From Periconia sp. R9002 (Eukaryota; Ascomycota; Dothideomycetes; Pleosporales; Periconiaceae), in assembly GCA_023627715.1 (NCBI GenBank), contig JAMAHW010000080.1, positions 62,001-126,000 on the forward strand: a stretch of DNA of 64,000 nucleotides. The letters are read 5' to 3'. The position numbers were made by a program, and so were the translations under genes. Positions 23,361 to 33,831 of this stretch are shown in pieces. A model generated the notes under the pieces. It worked only from the letters and a program-made list of their open reading frames with translations, searched no databases and was not told the DNA's origin. Numbering within the stretch: position 1 is the first letter of the stretch; each line of letters begins with the position of its first letter.

Positions 23361-23990
23361 ACTCCCCTCTTTTTCTCCTTCCCTCCCCTCTCTTTTTTTC
23401 TCTCCCCCTTCTTCCTTCTCAGGCTGGGTGGAGTAAAAAGAGTGAATCCTAGTACAGTGGTGTCAAATGAGCGTTTCTGAATGTGGCATGGGTGGATGTG
23501 TTTCCGTCGATCCTTCCATTTGGATGTGTCGGGGTTTCTGGAACTCCAGCTAACCGATTTGCGGCGACAAAAAAGAATACACCAAGGTAATAAAGAGCTC
23601 CAGTGAAATGATCATGATGATTGAGATGTTGTGGCTGATGCCCCAGTCACATGATGTCAATATGTGTTGTGTCCCAATCGCATTGTCTAACAGTAATTTC
23701 TTCAAATACATTGTGTACCAACACTCTTCTTGATTTCGCTGCTCAGCATTGTGATATGGTTCACACATCGACTTTGATTTTTTGCACATCGTGAACACAA
23801 TGTCCTTGATTGCTCATGGAACCGTGGTATATATACATGTATCTTACCCTCATTCCAAATCCTCAGAACAGAACAGAACAAAACAAAAAGCAAAGCAAAA
23901 CACACTCTTTGACACTTTCAACGAGTTTGCATCTCTTTCAATTGCTTAATTTAAACTCCGCTCACTCATAGAAAACTAGACTACATAGAT

Positions 23991-25457
23991 ATGAGTAATC
24001 CGATCGCCAAGCTTGGTGGGCAGTTCTCCTTGATGGAAGCTGCCCTGAATGCTGTGGTTCCCAGCGATGTTCCTTCTCCTTTCGTGCCTTTGGTAAAATT
24101 GGCCACTGGACTATTGTACGTCTTGCGTAAAAAGAACATGGAGAAATTTGTTGCAAAGGTAGTCATGCTAGTTGGAGCTGTACATGCTCTCAAGATGGTT
24201 TGGTCGATCTTCAAGCCCCACATTCTACCCAACATAACCTCCAGCATCACCATGACAGTGGACTCCAATGTCGGCGACTCAATCCTGCGTTGGTTTGTAC
24301 GAGAAGGTGCTAGTGGCGTCGCAAAGCGCCACACTCGTCTTGAAGACAATAAGAACATATCATCCTTGAATGGAAGCTGGATCTTCTATAAGGGGCGTCC
24401 CGTATATCTGACGCAAACGGAAGGCAAAGTCAAATCCCAATACAATGATGAAACATGGGAACGAGAGAAGAAGATCGAGAAAGAATTGAAGATCACGGCG
24501 CTGGGATCTTCATGGGTTCTAAATGAGATGGTCAAGGAGGCCAAAGCGTTTGAGAAGGTTCAGAACCTTGAGACAGATGTTAGGGTTATTCATAACCCCC
24601 AGCACGGCGGCTGCTATTGGACCTCCAAGCCACGCATGACTCGTTCAATCGAGACCATCGAGATGGAACCTTCTGTGAAGACCGATCTGGTGAACGATCT
24701 CACAGTTTTCTTGTCTGCTAGTCGCCAAAAACACTACTTGGATTGTGGCATACCGTACAAGCGTGGGTACCTTATTTTTGGCCCTCCCGGCACTGGAAAG
24801 TCTTCCTTTGCGTATGCTTGTGCTGGGCTTACAAACAGTAGGCTGTTCCGGGCCAACATTGGCCAGATAAAGGGGGATGGTGATATGAATTCCCTTTTTC
24901 GCTGCGTGATGAAGGGCGATATTCTACTCCTTGAGGATATCGACTCTGCCGGTGTGTCCCGGGAGTCCATGAACTCCACCGTGAAGAACTCTCCGGGATC
25001 CCAGTACGAAAATAACGCGACCGGCGTTACTCTTTCGGGACTTCTGAATGCCATCGACGATCTGAATGATGGTGTCGTCTTGATGATGACCTCGAATTCC
25101 CCAGAGTCCCTTGATAGGGCTTTGATCCGCCCTGGTCGTGTTGACAGGCAGATATTCATGGGTAACGTAATCCCCGTGATTGCCGAGTCAATGTTCAAGC
25201 GCTTCTATTCCAAAGAGGCGCTGAACGCGCCGGGAATGAATTTGGCTGAGTTGGCAAAGGAGTTTGCGACCAAGCTACCGGAAGGGAAGATCACACCTGC
25301 AGAGTTGCAGGGTTTCCTTCTGCAACGCACTCCTGATATTGCCATCCAGGAGCTAGATAACTGGGCACACGAAGTGATCCGGGCGAAAGCGGCGGGGAAG
25401 AACATTGTCGGCATTAAGGCTGATGATGCCGACCTCGATATCAAGAAGAATCCCTAA
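23991..25457 (+). CDS. BCS1-like AAA ATPase
   Basis: Predicted AAA ATPase of the BCS1 family, intronless, 488 aa from the ATG at 23991. True BCS1 is a mitochondrial inner-membrane translocase for the Rieske protein. Fungi also carry many diverged paralogues, and this is probably one. A hydrophobic N-terminal segment (about residues 30-70) is followed by the BCS1-specific region. The AAA module has Walker A GPPGTGKS at 264-271, Walker B ILLLEDIDSA at about 312-321, and a sensor/arginine-finger region TSNSPESLDRALIRPGRVDR. All catalytic motifs are intact, so the protein should be active. AT-rich islands lie on both sides, and the leader before the ATG is CA-rich (cagaacagaacagaac). Function in respiration versus nonself recognition or other roles cannot be told from sequence. 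Confidence 0.9.
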   Translation: MSNPIAKLGGQFSLMEAALNAVVPSDVPSPFVPLVKLATGLLYVLRKKNMEKFVAKVVMLVGAVHALKMVWSIFKPHILPNITSSITMTVDSNVGDSILRWFVREGASGVAKRHTRLEDNKNISSLNGSWIFYKGRPVYLTQTEGKVKSQYNDETWEREKKIEKELKITALGSSWVLNEMVKEAKAFEKVQNLETDVRVIHNPQHGGCYWTSKPRMTRSIETIEMEPSVKTDLVNDLTVFLSASRQKHYLDCGIPYKRGYLIFGPPGTGKSSFAYACAGLTNSRLFRANIGQIKGDGDMNSLFRCVMKGDILLLEDIDSAGVSRESMNSTVKNSPGSQYENNATGVTLSGLLNAIDDLNDGVVLMMTSNSPESLDRALIRPGRVDRQIFMGNVIPVIAESMFKRFYSKEALNAPGMNLAELAKEFATKLPEGKITPAELQGFLLQRTPDIAIQELDNWAHEVIRAKAAGKNIVGIKADDADLDIKKNP

Positions 25458-26223
25458 AGCTCGCCACGGTATTCTTTGGCTAAACATGGTCTTCTCTTCC
25501 ACAGGCGTTTTATTAATATTTCGAGCGTTGATCGAGCGTATAGCGTATAGATTCAGAAAGCATTTGTAATATCATACTTGTATTTTATCCTCACAATTAG
25601 TAGTATCTAGTTCCAGTTGCGAATTATTAGAAGGGTTCAGCCTCTATAAAAAATAATAATTGAATAGAAAGAGAAGACTAAACAAAAGTAGACTAGCTTT
25701 ATAAGAGAAACAAATAGAAGAAATATAGGCGTTATATATAATTAACTGTGATAGTTCTAAGTAACTAGCAGTTATATAAGATATATTATTATATATAAAT
25801 ATTAATAGTATTATTAAGAGCTATTGGTGTTGATACCGCGACTGATTTCACCAATCAATTGCGAACAAGAAGACACGTTAAATTAAGAGTTATAAGGGGT
25901 AGATATAGAATTTGCGGGTAGTAAGGGATTGAGGCGTACTGTATAACTAGCCTGCCCACTCCCCTACTTATAGTATCTATTTAATTATCTCTATTCTATA
26001 GAGAATCGCATAAAAGGCATTTGAAGTTGATTACTTATTGAAATGCTACTCAACTTCCACACAACCCTGGATCTTTTGTTAGAATAATTAAGCGCATGTG
26101 TATTGTAGATATGCTAGTTGCATTTAAGATAGACTATAATAGAGATAGTATTAAGCATTTAGCAGATCAGAACCCTTGGTATCGACGAGGAAATCATTAC
26201 GAACCCACCAAAACAAACGATGC
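25458..26223. other. AT-rich intergenic island
   Basis: No gene. From about 25560 to 26170 the sequence is dominated by A and T with many tata and taat words, resembling RIP-mutated DNA. A 35-nt segment at 25829-25863 closely resembles one at 39842-39876. Confidence 0.6.
25829..25863 (+). repeat. Copy 1 of a dispersed 35-nt motif
   Basis: It begins ttgataccgcgactgatttc and ends ttgcga. By hand alignment about 30 of 35 positions match the segment at 39842-39876 in the same orientation. A short inverted pair (tgatt and aatca) sits inside it. Its nature is unknown; a transposon end is one possibility. Confidence 0.5.
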
Positions 26224-27307
26224 CTATTCGTGATTTCGAGCCGAATCGTTATTGACGGTCACATTCACCGAAGCATTGTTTCGCACATCACCTCCATAGC
26301 TCTGATGAGATGGCATTGCAACATAAGCTGGAGTGCCAGGCATTTCTGACGGAAACGAGAAACTTGTCGGAATCTCTGCTACCAGCGACTGGGATCCGGC
26401 CATCTCGTAAGTCGACGATTGACCTGCTTGCTCATATCCACCACCACGTTTTTGCATTTTTCGCTTCTGTCTTCTGCGAAAGAGAAAGTAGTATCCGATC
26501 AGACAAGCGGCGAGGATAGCGGCCATCGCAGATCCAACTCCGATCCCAGCAATAGCACCACCTGATAATCCGCCGCCGCCGCTATTCCCGCTTGCCGTTG
26601 TAGACGGCGTTGACGATCCTGTTGAGAGTGTGGATGAGGCAGAGCTAATTGTAGATGTAGACCGAACCTCCGTACTGGTCGCCGTGAAACCTTGCAACGG
26701 TATCACGAAAAGCGTTGTAAGCGCCGACGGCGCAGGAGCATTAAACAGTTCGATCGTCGGGTTGCTGCAATTGGGATTTCCATTGCTAGTCGCGCCACAA
26801 CAAGCCCACAGCCTGGTGTCTGGAAGATACACAACGTCCGGTCTATCGCGGTCGGCTGTTCGTTCATTCATTATCAGTTAGTTGGTCACGAGTCCCTCGC
26901 TAAGAAGTGAGTGAGGTTGGAGCAAACCACGTACTGCATAAGTTATTCGGGCAACCCTCGCCTGCCCCTGTGCTGGTAGTACATCCTGCGATGTAGTATC
27001 CACTGGAGAGTTCCTGTGAGTGTGTGAATTTACACAGGCCGTCTGAGAGACATTGGTCGCCTCGAACGCAGCATGGGACATTGGTAGTTGTGGAGTTGAT
27101 ATTTCCACATGGGTCTCCCCAGGGTTCTGGACCCGAGTTCTTCTGTCGATGGCAGGTGATGCTCCTGTTGATGTTTAAAGGTGAAGTTTTGCTTGATGGG
27201 AAGCTTTGTGTTGACAAGGCTGCCAAGAAAGCTGCATGGGGCAAAAGTACATTGGTGTGCACTGTGCCTGCGTTGGTGGCAGGGATGAGGGACATTGAGT
27301 GGTTCAT
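26224..27307 (-). CDS. Cys-rich ectodomain protein with single membrane span
   Basis: Predicted cell-surface protein of a common fungal type with no assigned biochemical role. Exons: 27307-26935 and 26855-26224 (79-bp intron), 334 aa. The ectodomain has spaced cysteines (CHRQ, GDPCGN, VPCCVRGDQC, DGLCKF, IAGCTT, EGCPNNLC, then WACCG and PNCSNP). A Ser/Thr-rich stalk follows, then a transmembrane helix (IGVGSAMAAILAACLIGYYF) and a basic cytoplasmic start (RRRQKRK). The tail is Ser/Tyr/Asn-rich. The start is uncertain: from the ATG at 27307 the N-terminus is only weakly signal-peptide-like. A second ATG lies four codons later, and a missed upstream exon is possible. It lies beside an AT-rich island. 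Confidence 0.75.
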
Positions 27308-28707
27308 ATATTTAGCCCTCTCGTTCAATATCACGATCTGGACAACCCTCTCGATGTGTGGCTGTGAGATATACAGCGGCAGCCCCCAAAGCCGAGTAGG
27401 CGCTCCTGCATCTACACCTGCCACGGAACTAGATCACTCATTCATTATACATGTCCTTAACTTTACGTTACAGCTCCTGCCTCTACTCCTACCCTCCTCC
27501 TGCCTCTACATATACCCCTGCTTCTACCTCTATCTTTCAGGCGCTGACACTGACACAGGGTCCGAACGCTTGATAGCATCTGCGAACTCCAACTCATCCT
27601 CGACAAGCTATAGCAGCCACACCGGCACCTCCATCTCTCCTTCTAACTGTGAGCTACTTGCTACCAGCTCGCGCCATAGTTCTCCACATTCTAACACTCC
27701 CCAGAGCTTAAGCATATATGCAGCCTCTTCGTTCTGTCTTTGCACCTGCTCGTATAATATTATCTATGTTATTAGCATATTCTAACCCCTATACTCTTCT
27801 AGCGGGAAACGTTCTTATTTCTCTATAAGATGCTTCTATGTTGTATTGTAATGTTTGATGTGTAACACTATTAATATATTTGTCTCTCGCATGTATGCGC
27901 TGGCCTGAGTTAGGGTTAGAGGAAGGCTATCAAGCCGCTGGAGGATAGCGTCAGCATCTGCACAGCGCATGTTAAAAGCGCATCCAGAACCTGTACTTTT
28001 GACGAAAAGCTTACTTTCAACGACTCTTCCAGCACTGTTCTCCAGAATGGCGAGTGCTTGTTCTGCTGCGAGTGTTCTAACTCTGTTGCTTTGGGGGAGT
28101 GTAGTGGCATAACGGAATCATCAGCGCGCCCAAGGCAGCTATGCTAAATAGGTTAGTAGAGTTATCAGTAGCGAGAGTGCAATGTTAGGAAGCATCGCAG
28201 AAGGTTGAAAGGCTAACAGGCAGTTGCTTCTTTCATGGCACAGCCTCGCTATGTTACTCGCTGTGCCTTGCAAGGTTGGGGCGCAGCGCTTAGAGGACCA
28301 GCACGTCAGCTACAAGTCGCAAAAGAAGAAAAGAGCGCCACAAGTGGCTTGAGCGAAACGAGTTGTCTGCTACGGCATTGATCTCAAATAGACATTCGAA
28401 CATATACGAGGTACTTTGGGAGAGGCAACCAAGAACAGATATAAGATAGCGTGCGTATCAAGAGAGCAATGGAACATGATGAGATACAAGTTTTTATTAT
28501 TCCTCCATTCCATGGACCCTAGTTTGGAGAGCCACATGTACGCGAACATCGTAAAACAAGGTGGATGTTCACCTCTTCATCTATTCACGTACTTAAAACA
28601 ATACTACAGCAGGCCGTGGTTCGAGACAACAAATGTTGACGCAAACATATGCAGACCCACAAAACCAAAGACCCCAATTTCCAAGCAAGAAGCTAGCTGC
28701 TCCATGG
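27308..28707. other. Intergenic region, low-complexity, possible gene remnant
   Basis: About 1.4 kb with no supportable gene. The plus strand at about 27410-27560 repeats ctcctgcctctac-like words that would encode Pro/Ala/Thr-rich peptide in one frame but are broken by stops. This could be a decayed Ser/Thr/Pro-rich gene. The rest (27900-28700) shows only short ORFs. Confidence 0.4.
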
Positions 28708-30483
28708 CTAGTTCTTCCACTCCGCAATCTTGAGAACGGCCTCCTCAGTGCCAAATACCCGCAACGTGTTCCCAAATTCCGTCCAGAATGGAGAATCAAA
28801 TTCGGGGATGAGTTCCATAGGCTGACGCTCCAATTTCTCCACAGGACTCCAACTTACGCGATCAGGCTCATCGCTGGAAGTTGCCTCAGGTTTGGGTTCG
28901 GGCTCGTCCTCGGGGTCAAGATTAAACTGTTGGAGGTTGTCGAAAAGGTTCTTGGTTTGAAAGCGGGTGGAAGGCTTTTGAGGGGTGTCCTCTGCCTTCT
29001 GTTTCTTCTTCCTGTTCTTTTTCTTCGCCTTTTTGGTATTACCATCTCCCTCTAGCTTCGATAAAGGTGGAATGGGAATGGGCCCAGTGACTTTTTCTTG
29101 TCCATCGAGCAGGAAAGGGTTTTGGGTCTCGAGTGCAGACTTGAAACTATCGTCGGAGTCAGCCTCGGTTGGAGCTTTCGGCTGTTGTCCGTAGTTTAAT
29201 TTAGCTGAGATTTGAAGCATGATGGTCGCAGTGAGAAGACTGTCGAAGCCGGCCTCGTGGTACGCCGTGGTGTCGTGATATTGTGAATGCTCATGATGCG
29301 TCGCGATTGATGGGAGTGGCTGTTCTTGTATTGACTCTGCAATTTCTTGCAAAGTTGGCGAAGCGTTCAAGTCGCCTTCAGCATATGTTGCTAACCATTT
29401 TGTGTCGATGATGCGGGGAAATATTTCATGCAAGGCTTTACAGAAATCTTCCAATGTCTCTGGAAGCTCACCAACAAACGAACGGTATAAGTAGACCAGA
29501 TCTGTGAACATGTTGTGGCCTACTATAACTGGTTGGTGGTGACGAAGCCTATCGTTCATAGAGTCCCAGCGGTCCTTCACATCGACTCTACCATCGACGA
29601 TTATGCGACTGTGGAATGGGTCCGTTTCAGATATGTCTCCATGCGCAAGGGCCTCAAAGACCCATCTGAACCCCGTTTGTCGGGCAATGGCATCTCTCGT
29701 TCGTTTCTTCATCCGCTTCGTGTTTTCTTCTTCGCGCGCAGCGTCAAAACGGATAATCCTTATTGATTCATCCTTGTTACCCATGCTCACCAGGTTAGGG
29801 AATTCAGCGCGAACGAGTTGATGTACCAGTCGCTTCTCAAAGCGAGAGATGGTTGGGATCAGAGGCGGCGATGAAAGCCCTGTATGAGACGAGATATGGA
29901 GCGTATAGTCTGCTTCAGTGGAAGCCACCCACTTGACGATAGCTTCTCTTACGCGCCGGACGAAGTCAATAGAGTCCGTATCTTCGGGTTTGAGCTGTAC
30001 GTCTTCAACAACATTCTTCTTATCAATCCGATTGAATGCCATCTGCTCGGCCTGGCGAGCCTCTTCTCTGGAAAGATACTGCACGCCTTTGGCAAATGGT
30101 GCGCCCAAGTCGAAACCATTATTCAGAAGAAAGGTAGCAGCACCACTTTGGATGCAAATCTCCCGCTCGATGTCAAGACGCTCGTTCAACAGCGGACTCA
30201 AGGTGATGTTATAGGGTCGCAGAACATATTTGCCGATCAGCACATCAAACGCACCGCACGTGATACCGACCTGTAGGATTTGATAACGATTTGCAGCTTC
30301 TCGTGTCTCAGCATATCTATCCTGGAGGGTTTTTTTGGCATGACCCGTCTTCACAGGTCTCTCTTTCGGTAGCCGAGAGGGTATGCCGGTTAGCTCCAGG
30401 TCGAACGCGACGAACTCAGCTCTGGAGATGTCGTTTAACAGGCGGAGCAAGTGACGGGGAAAATTTGACGCATCCACCTCCAT
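28708..30483 (-). CDS. PARN/CAF1-family DEDD 3'-5' exoribonuclease
   Basis: Predicted poly(A)- or small-RNA-trimming nuclease, intronless, 591 aa from the ATG at 30483. All DEDD catalytic positions can be seen: FVAFDLELTG with Asp28 and Glu30 near the N-terminus, HNMFTDLVYLYRSF (third acidic residue), and YHEAGFDSLLTA (His and fourth Asp, DEDDh type). The segment between, about residues 170-260, fits the inserted domain of PARN proteins. The C-terminal third is charged with a lysine cluster (KKAKKKNRKKKQK) likely to direct nuclear import. Relatives include PARN, PNLDC1 and fission-yeast Triman; I cannot tell which is orthologous. It is divergent from the Pex26-like gene. Confidence 0.88.
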   Translation of the reverse strand: MEVDASNFPRHLLRLLNDISRAEFVAFDLELTGIPSRLPKERPVKTGHAKKTLQDRYAETREAANRYQILQVGITCGAFDVLIGKYVLRPYNITLSPLLNERLDIEREICIQSGAATFLLNNGFDLGAPFAKGVQYLSREEARQAEQMAFNRIDKKNVVEDVQLKPEDTDSIDFVRRVREAIVKWVASTEADYTLHISSHTGLSSPPLIPTISRFEKRLVHQLVRAEFPNLVSMGNKDESIRIIRFDAAREEENTKRMKKRTRDAIARQTGFRWVFEALAHGDISETDPFHSRIIVDGRVDVKDRWDSMNDRLRHHQPVIVGHNMFTDLVYLYRSFVGELPETLEDFCKALHEIFPRIIDTKWLATYAEGDLNASPTLQEIAESIQEQPLPSIATHHEHSQYHDTTAYHEAGFDSLLTATIMLQISAKLNYGQQPKAPTEADSDDSFKSALETQNPFLLDGQEKVTGPIPIPPLSKLEGDGNTKKAKKKNRKKKQKAEDTPQKPSTRFQTKNLFDNLQQFNLDPEDEPEPKPEATSSDEPDRVSWSPVEKLERQPMELIPEFDSPFWTEFGNTLRVFGTEEAVLKIAEWKN

Positions 30484-31217
30484 TATGGAACTTGGCGAGG
30501 AAGAGTGGATGGTACAAGATTGTAACCTAGGTAGTTTGCGCCTTGTGGAGTTACTATATAAGTGGTTGAAGGAGAAGGAAGAAGAACGCGTCCGCCTTGC
30601 GAGGCAAACGAAGAATGGGAAAGAAATATCGCGTGCAATAGTCTATGACGCATATGCGTTATGAAGGCGACGAGCTTTTCGTTTTGAATTTGCAACGAAA
30701 CGAGCTGCACCTGAAATATTGAGTGACAGGCAAAATGCTGTTGGTAAGTAAAAGGAGCTGGAAGGCGTGCGATGGATATGTGAGTTGGGGTTGATGGAGA
30801 GTTTATGTGAGTCAGACCAATAGTGATTGATAGTTGTTTGACAAACTTGGGTGCCTTTCTTGCCAGCAAAATCACCTCCAAGCGTGAGAGCAAGACAAAG
30901 CTTGTAGCATCCCGTGTTTGTCCACACAATGGTGATAGTCGCACAATTGCTGAAAGGAGCAACGAGAAGACCAGGGTGTGGCTGGGAGTGTGGTCTGGGG
31001 AATTATCTCATCTGCCAAGACCATAGACAGCCGAGGTTCGTCGGATCTGGAGAGACGAACCTCGACTTGCAATTGGCACGAGAAAACATTCACATTCCTC
31101 GCGCGAACCGGTGCCAAAACAACCTCTCTATCCTCTCTCATCACCACCGCCCGCGTTACGGAGCATGGCACGTCTTCTTTCCACTGCGTCGTAGAAATCA
31201 CTGTGTTTCCCTCTGCT
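30484..31217. promoter_or_regulatory. Divergent promoter region, nuclease and Pex26-like genes
   Basis: This 734-bp spacer lies between two outward start codons. It contains only short ORFs. No TATA box or repeated motif stood out. Confidence 0.5.
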
Positions 31218-32569
31218 ATGGCTGCCACATACGAGGACCTGAGCAGCTCTCGCATGCTCTCGTCCTCAGTCTCATCCTTGTCCGCCTCCCGACAGCACTC
31301 GCAGCAGATTGCTAAAGCCTACCGTCAGGCTGCGCAATTGTTCCTCACACGCCGCCTACCCGAAGCCTTGTCTACTATTGAACCCGTCATCTCTCCGCCA
31401 GCACACGATGATCACAAAGAATCATACAACGGCGATCTTTCCGGCTATGCTCCCATTGCTACCGCGTCGCGGGGCACCCGGGTCAAAGTTTGGAGCTTCT
31501 ACCTCACCTTACTGAATTCCGTCATTGAGTTGGGCGCTGAGGAGGGCAAGAATGCCTTTGGGAGCACGAGGTGGAAACAATTGGTCTCCAAGTGTCGCGA
31601 TGGCAGTGTTTGGGATGATGTGGCTCGTGACGGGTATGCCGGTGTCGAGGGCGATGTCGACGCGGAGGTTGTGGTCAACCTGTACGACATATCTATGCTC
31701 TCTGGAAACACAAAACTAATATCAGACGCAGGGCGACATTACTTCTCACACATTCCCCTTCGCAGAGGCTAAACCAGCAAAAGCTCGAGATCTATCTTTC
31801 TGCCTCGGCAAATCCTACTTTTGATATCTCGGCTCACATGTCCTCCTCTGCATATCTACAGCGCCGACAAAGCCAGCATAACACTGGAACAGATACCCCT
31901 CGCGATCTCAACACTCGCCTCAAGTTGCTGGAACTCTACACCCTTCACGTGCTGCCGAGGAACGATGAATGGGATTATGCACGGGAATTCATCTCCATGT
32001 CGGAGGTGTTGGATGACGAGCGTAAGGAAGCATTTCTGCTGGCCTTACACTCATTGAAGGAAGAGAAGGAGGATGCCGACAAGCGAGAAGAACGTCTGCG
32101 TCAACAACAGCAAGAGCAAATGGAACGTCACCGAAAAGAGACAGAAGCCCGCAGGCTAGAACAGTCCCGTGCTGAGGACGAGCGACGAAAACGAGAAGAA
32201 GAGAACAGACGTCAACCCAGAGGATCAGATGAGGTCTTCCGGAAAACGCCTGCCTCTCGAACCCCCGCGCCGCCATCCACCTCGTCATCACGTGCATCAA
32301 AGCCTGCAAAAAAAGCAGTCAGCCCACCACCCACCTTCTATCACCGCGCTTCCACCCTTCTCACTTCAATTCAAGCACTGCTTGCAAACACCGCGCACTC
32401 GATGACAGCAAATCCGATGGCCATGTTCCGTACTCTTCTTTTCTTTTTAGCATTTTCTTTGGCATTTGGGCGGCGGGATCTGCGAGAGCGCATCCTGCAG
32501 CTGATCAGGACAGCGTGGGCAAAGGTCCGTCGAACCATCGGTATGGGAGTAAAGGTATCTTATATTTAA
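31218..32569 (+). CDS. PEX26: Pex26-like peroxisomal membrane peroxin
   Basis: Predicted tail-anchored peroxisomal membrane protein that docks the Pex1/Pex6 AAA complex for Pex5 receptor recycling. Exons: 31218-31681 and 31732-32569 (50-bp intron), 433 aa. The N-terminal domain is helical (QIAKAYRQAAQLFLTRRLPE, VKVWSFYLTLLNSVIELG), and the splice restores VVNLATLLLTHSPSQRLNQQ. A strongly charged coiled-coil stretch (about 250-310) with KREERLRQQQQEQMERH precedes a Ser/Pro linker. One hydrophobic span (MFRTLLFFLAFSLAFG, about 386-401) lies near the C-terminus, followed by a basic tail, as expected for a tail anchor. The assignment follows resemblance to filamentous-fungal Pex26; the yeast counterpart Pex15 is too diverged to compare by eye. 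Confidence 0.82.
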
Positions 32570-33831
32570 TGTGGACTTAACCACTAGGCTTGTGTTGCGT
32601 GCTTGTTATAATGAATCTTATGGCTAGGGTGTTTTTTTTGCCCTTCTTTGTATCATATTGGAATTGGATAACGTGGTTTTGAGTGATACCTTGCATTACT
32701 AAATCTTGCAGTAATTTATGTATTCACTACCAAGCGCTCCCTTTAGCATACTAATTATGATTGTCTCGCATTCATTCCATAATATACTAGCTAATCATCG
32801 AGTTGCTTCAACCATTCTTGCACTTTGGCATATGTGCAACATTCACAGCCAATGATTTATAATAAAGAAAAGCTGGGCGTAATTTGTACATCTGGGATTC
32901 GTCGCAAACAGCGTTTCCAAGAGGTGTGATGTAGCTTTTGTGCATTTGTCATTGCTTGTAAATCATAAGCCCCGGTCTCACCGGTGCGGTTGGACGAAAA
33001 GAGGGAGCGAACTCGTACATCTAAGCTGAAAATCGAGAAACAAGCGTGAAATGGTAGCAGTAGCTTTGATGCAAACTCTCGAGACGTTGCACCTATGGCA
33101 GGAATGTGGGAAGTGATCTAAGTATGGTTAGGATAGCTATTCAACGTAGATTGAAACTTAAGAAAATAAAGTCTCGTTAAAGCTTTGTTGGAAAGTAATC
33201 CCCCGTTTGGCTACTTGTCAGTGAATACAGCTATCATATAATTGATAGAATTCGATAATAAAATTCACTACCAAATACCATCAAAGAAGTGGATATTCAC
33301 TAATGCATGTGAGATTTATGTGAATTATCAGTAAGAGGCACTCAAGGGCAAATGTATTGGACCATAAGCTGAATGCCAGCTGAATTAGTCAACAGGGATT
33401 TCCCAATCAAAGCCCGTAATGGATCAAATCCGGAGCAATTGAGCCCCATTCCCGTCGACTTGTGGGACAAGAATCGGCATCGGGGGAACCTTTTCTTGTA
33501 GTCGTGCACGATGTGAGAAAAGGGCGGAAAGATTTTTTTTCGGGGGTGGGGTGATTGTGGTATAGCATTTCGGTGGGAACGAGAAAGTTTTATTGTACTT
33601 GCCTAAAATGCGGTGGTTTCACTAGAGCACTGGATATATAAAAGGAGCATGAGTCCGGCGAATACAGATCGGAGTATCAAAGCATCTAGAGGTCGAGTTC
33701 ACTCCTCGTCTTCTGGGACACACGCTTCTTCAATTTAACGTTATCTAGCGACGAGTGTCATCCACTTCATTCTATCATCCTGCCAACACACAGTCCCATC
33801 ATCACTAAAGCAAAGAGAATCAAAATCAACA
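32570..33831. other. Intergenic region with the NmrA-like gene promoter
   Basis: About 1.26 kb without recognisable coding sequence, moderately AT-rich. Near the right end a TATA box (atatataaaa at about 33635) lies about 190 bp upstream of the next ATG and is followed by CT-rich leader sequence. Confidence 0.55.
33633..33642 (+). promoter_or_regulatory. TATA box of NmrA-like gene
   Basis: The run gatatataaaagg is followed by tcgtcttctggg and cacgcttcttcaat before the start codon. Confidence 0.6.

Larger units (their letters stand above)
19380..23990. other. Long stretch without a credible protein-coding gene
   Basis: About 4.6 kb. It starts with a promoter-like TATA and CT-rich segment (about 19649-19720). 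From about 19900 to 22950 there are many overlapping ORFs on both strands, the longest 292 codons at 20445-21323 plus, none with recognisable motifs. The plus strand is T/G-rich, with recurring atttgt-like words. A C-homopolymer lies near 22867-22888. From about 23150 to 23400 the DNA becomes strongly AT-rich, and then the promoter of the AAA ATPase gene begins. A non-coding transcript, a decayed gene or simple spacer are all possible. Confidence 0.4.
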
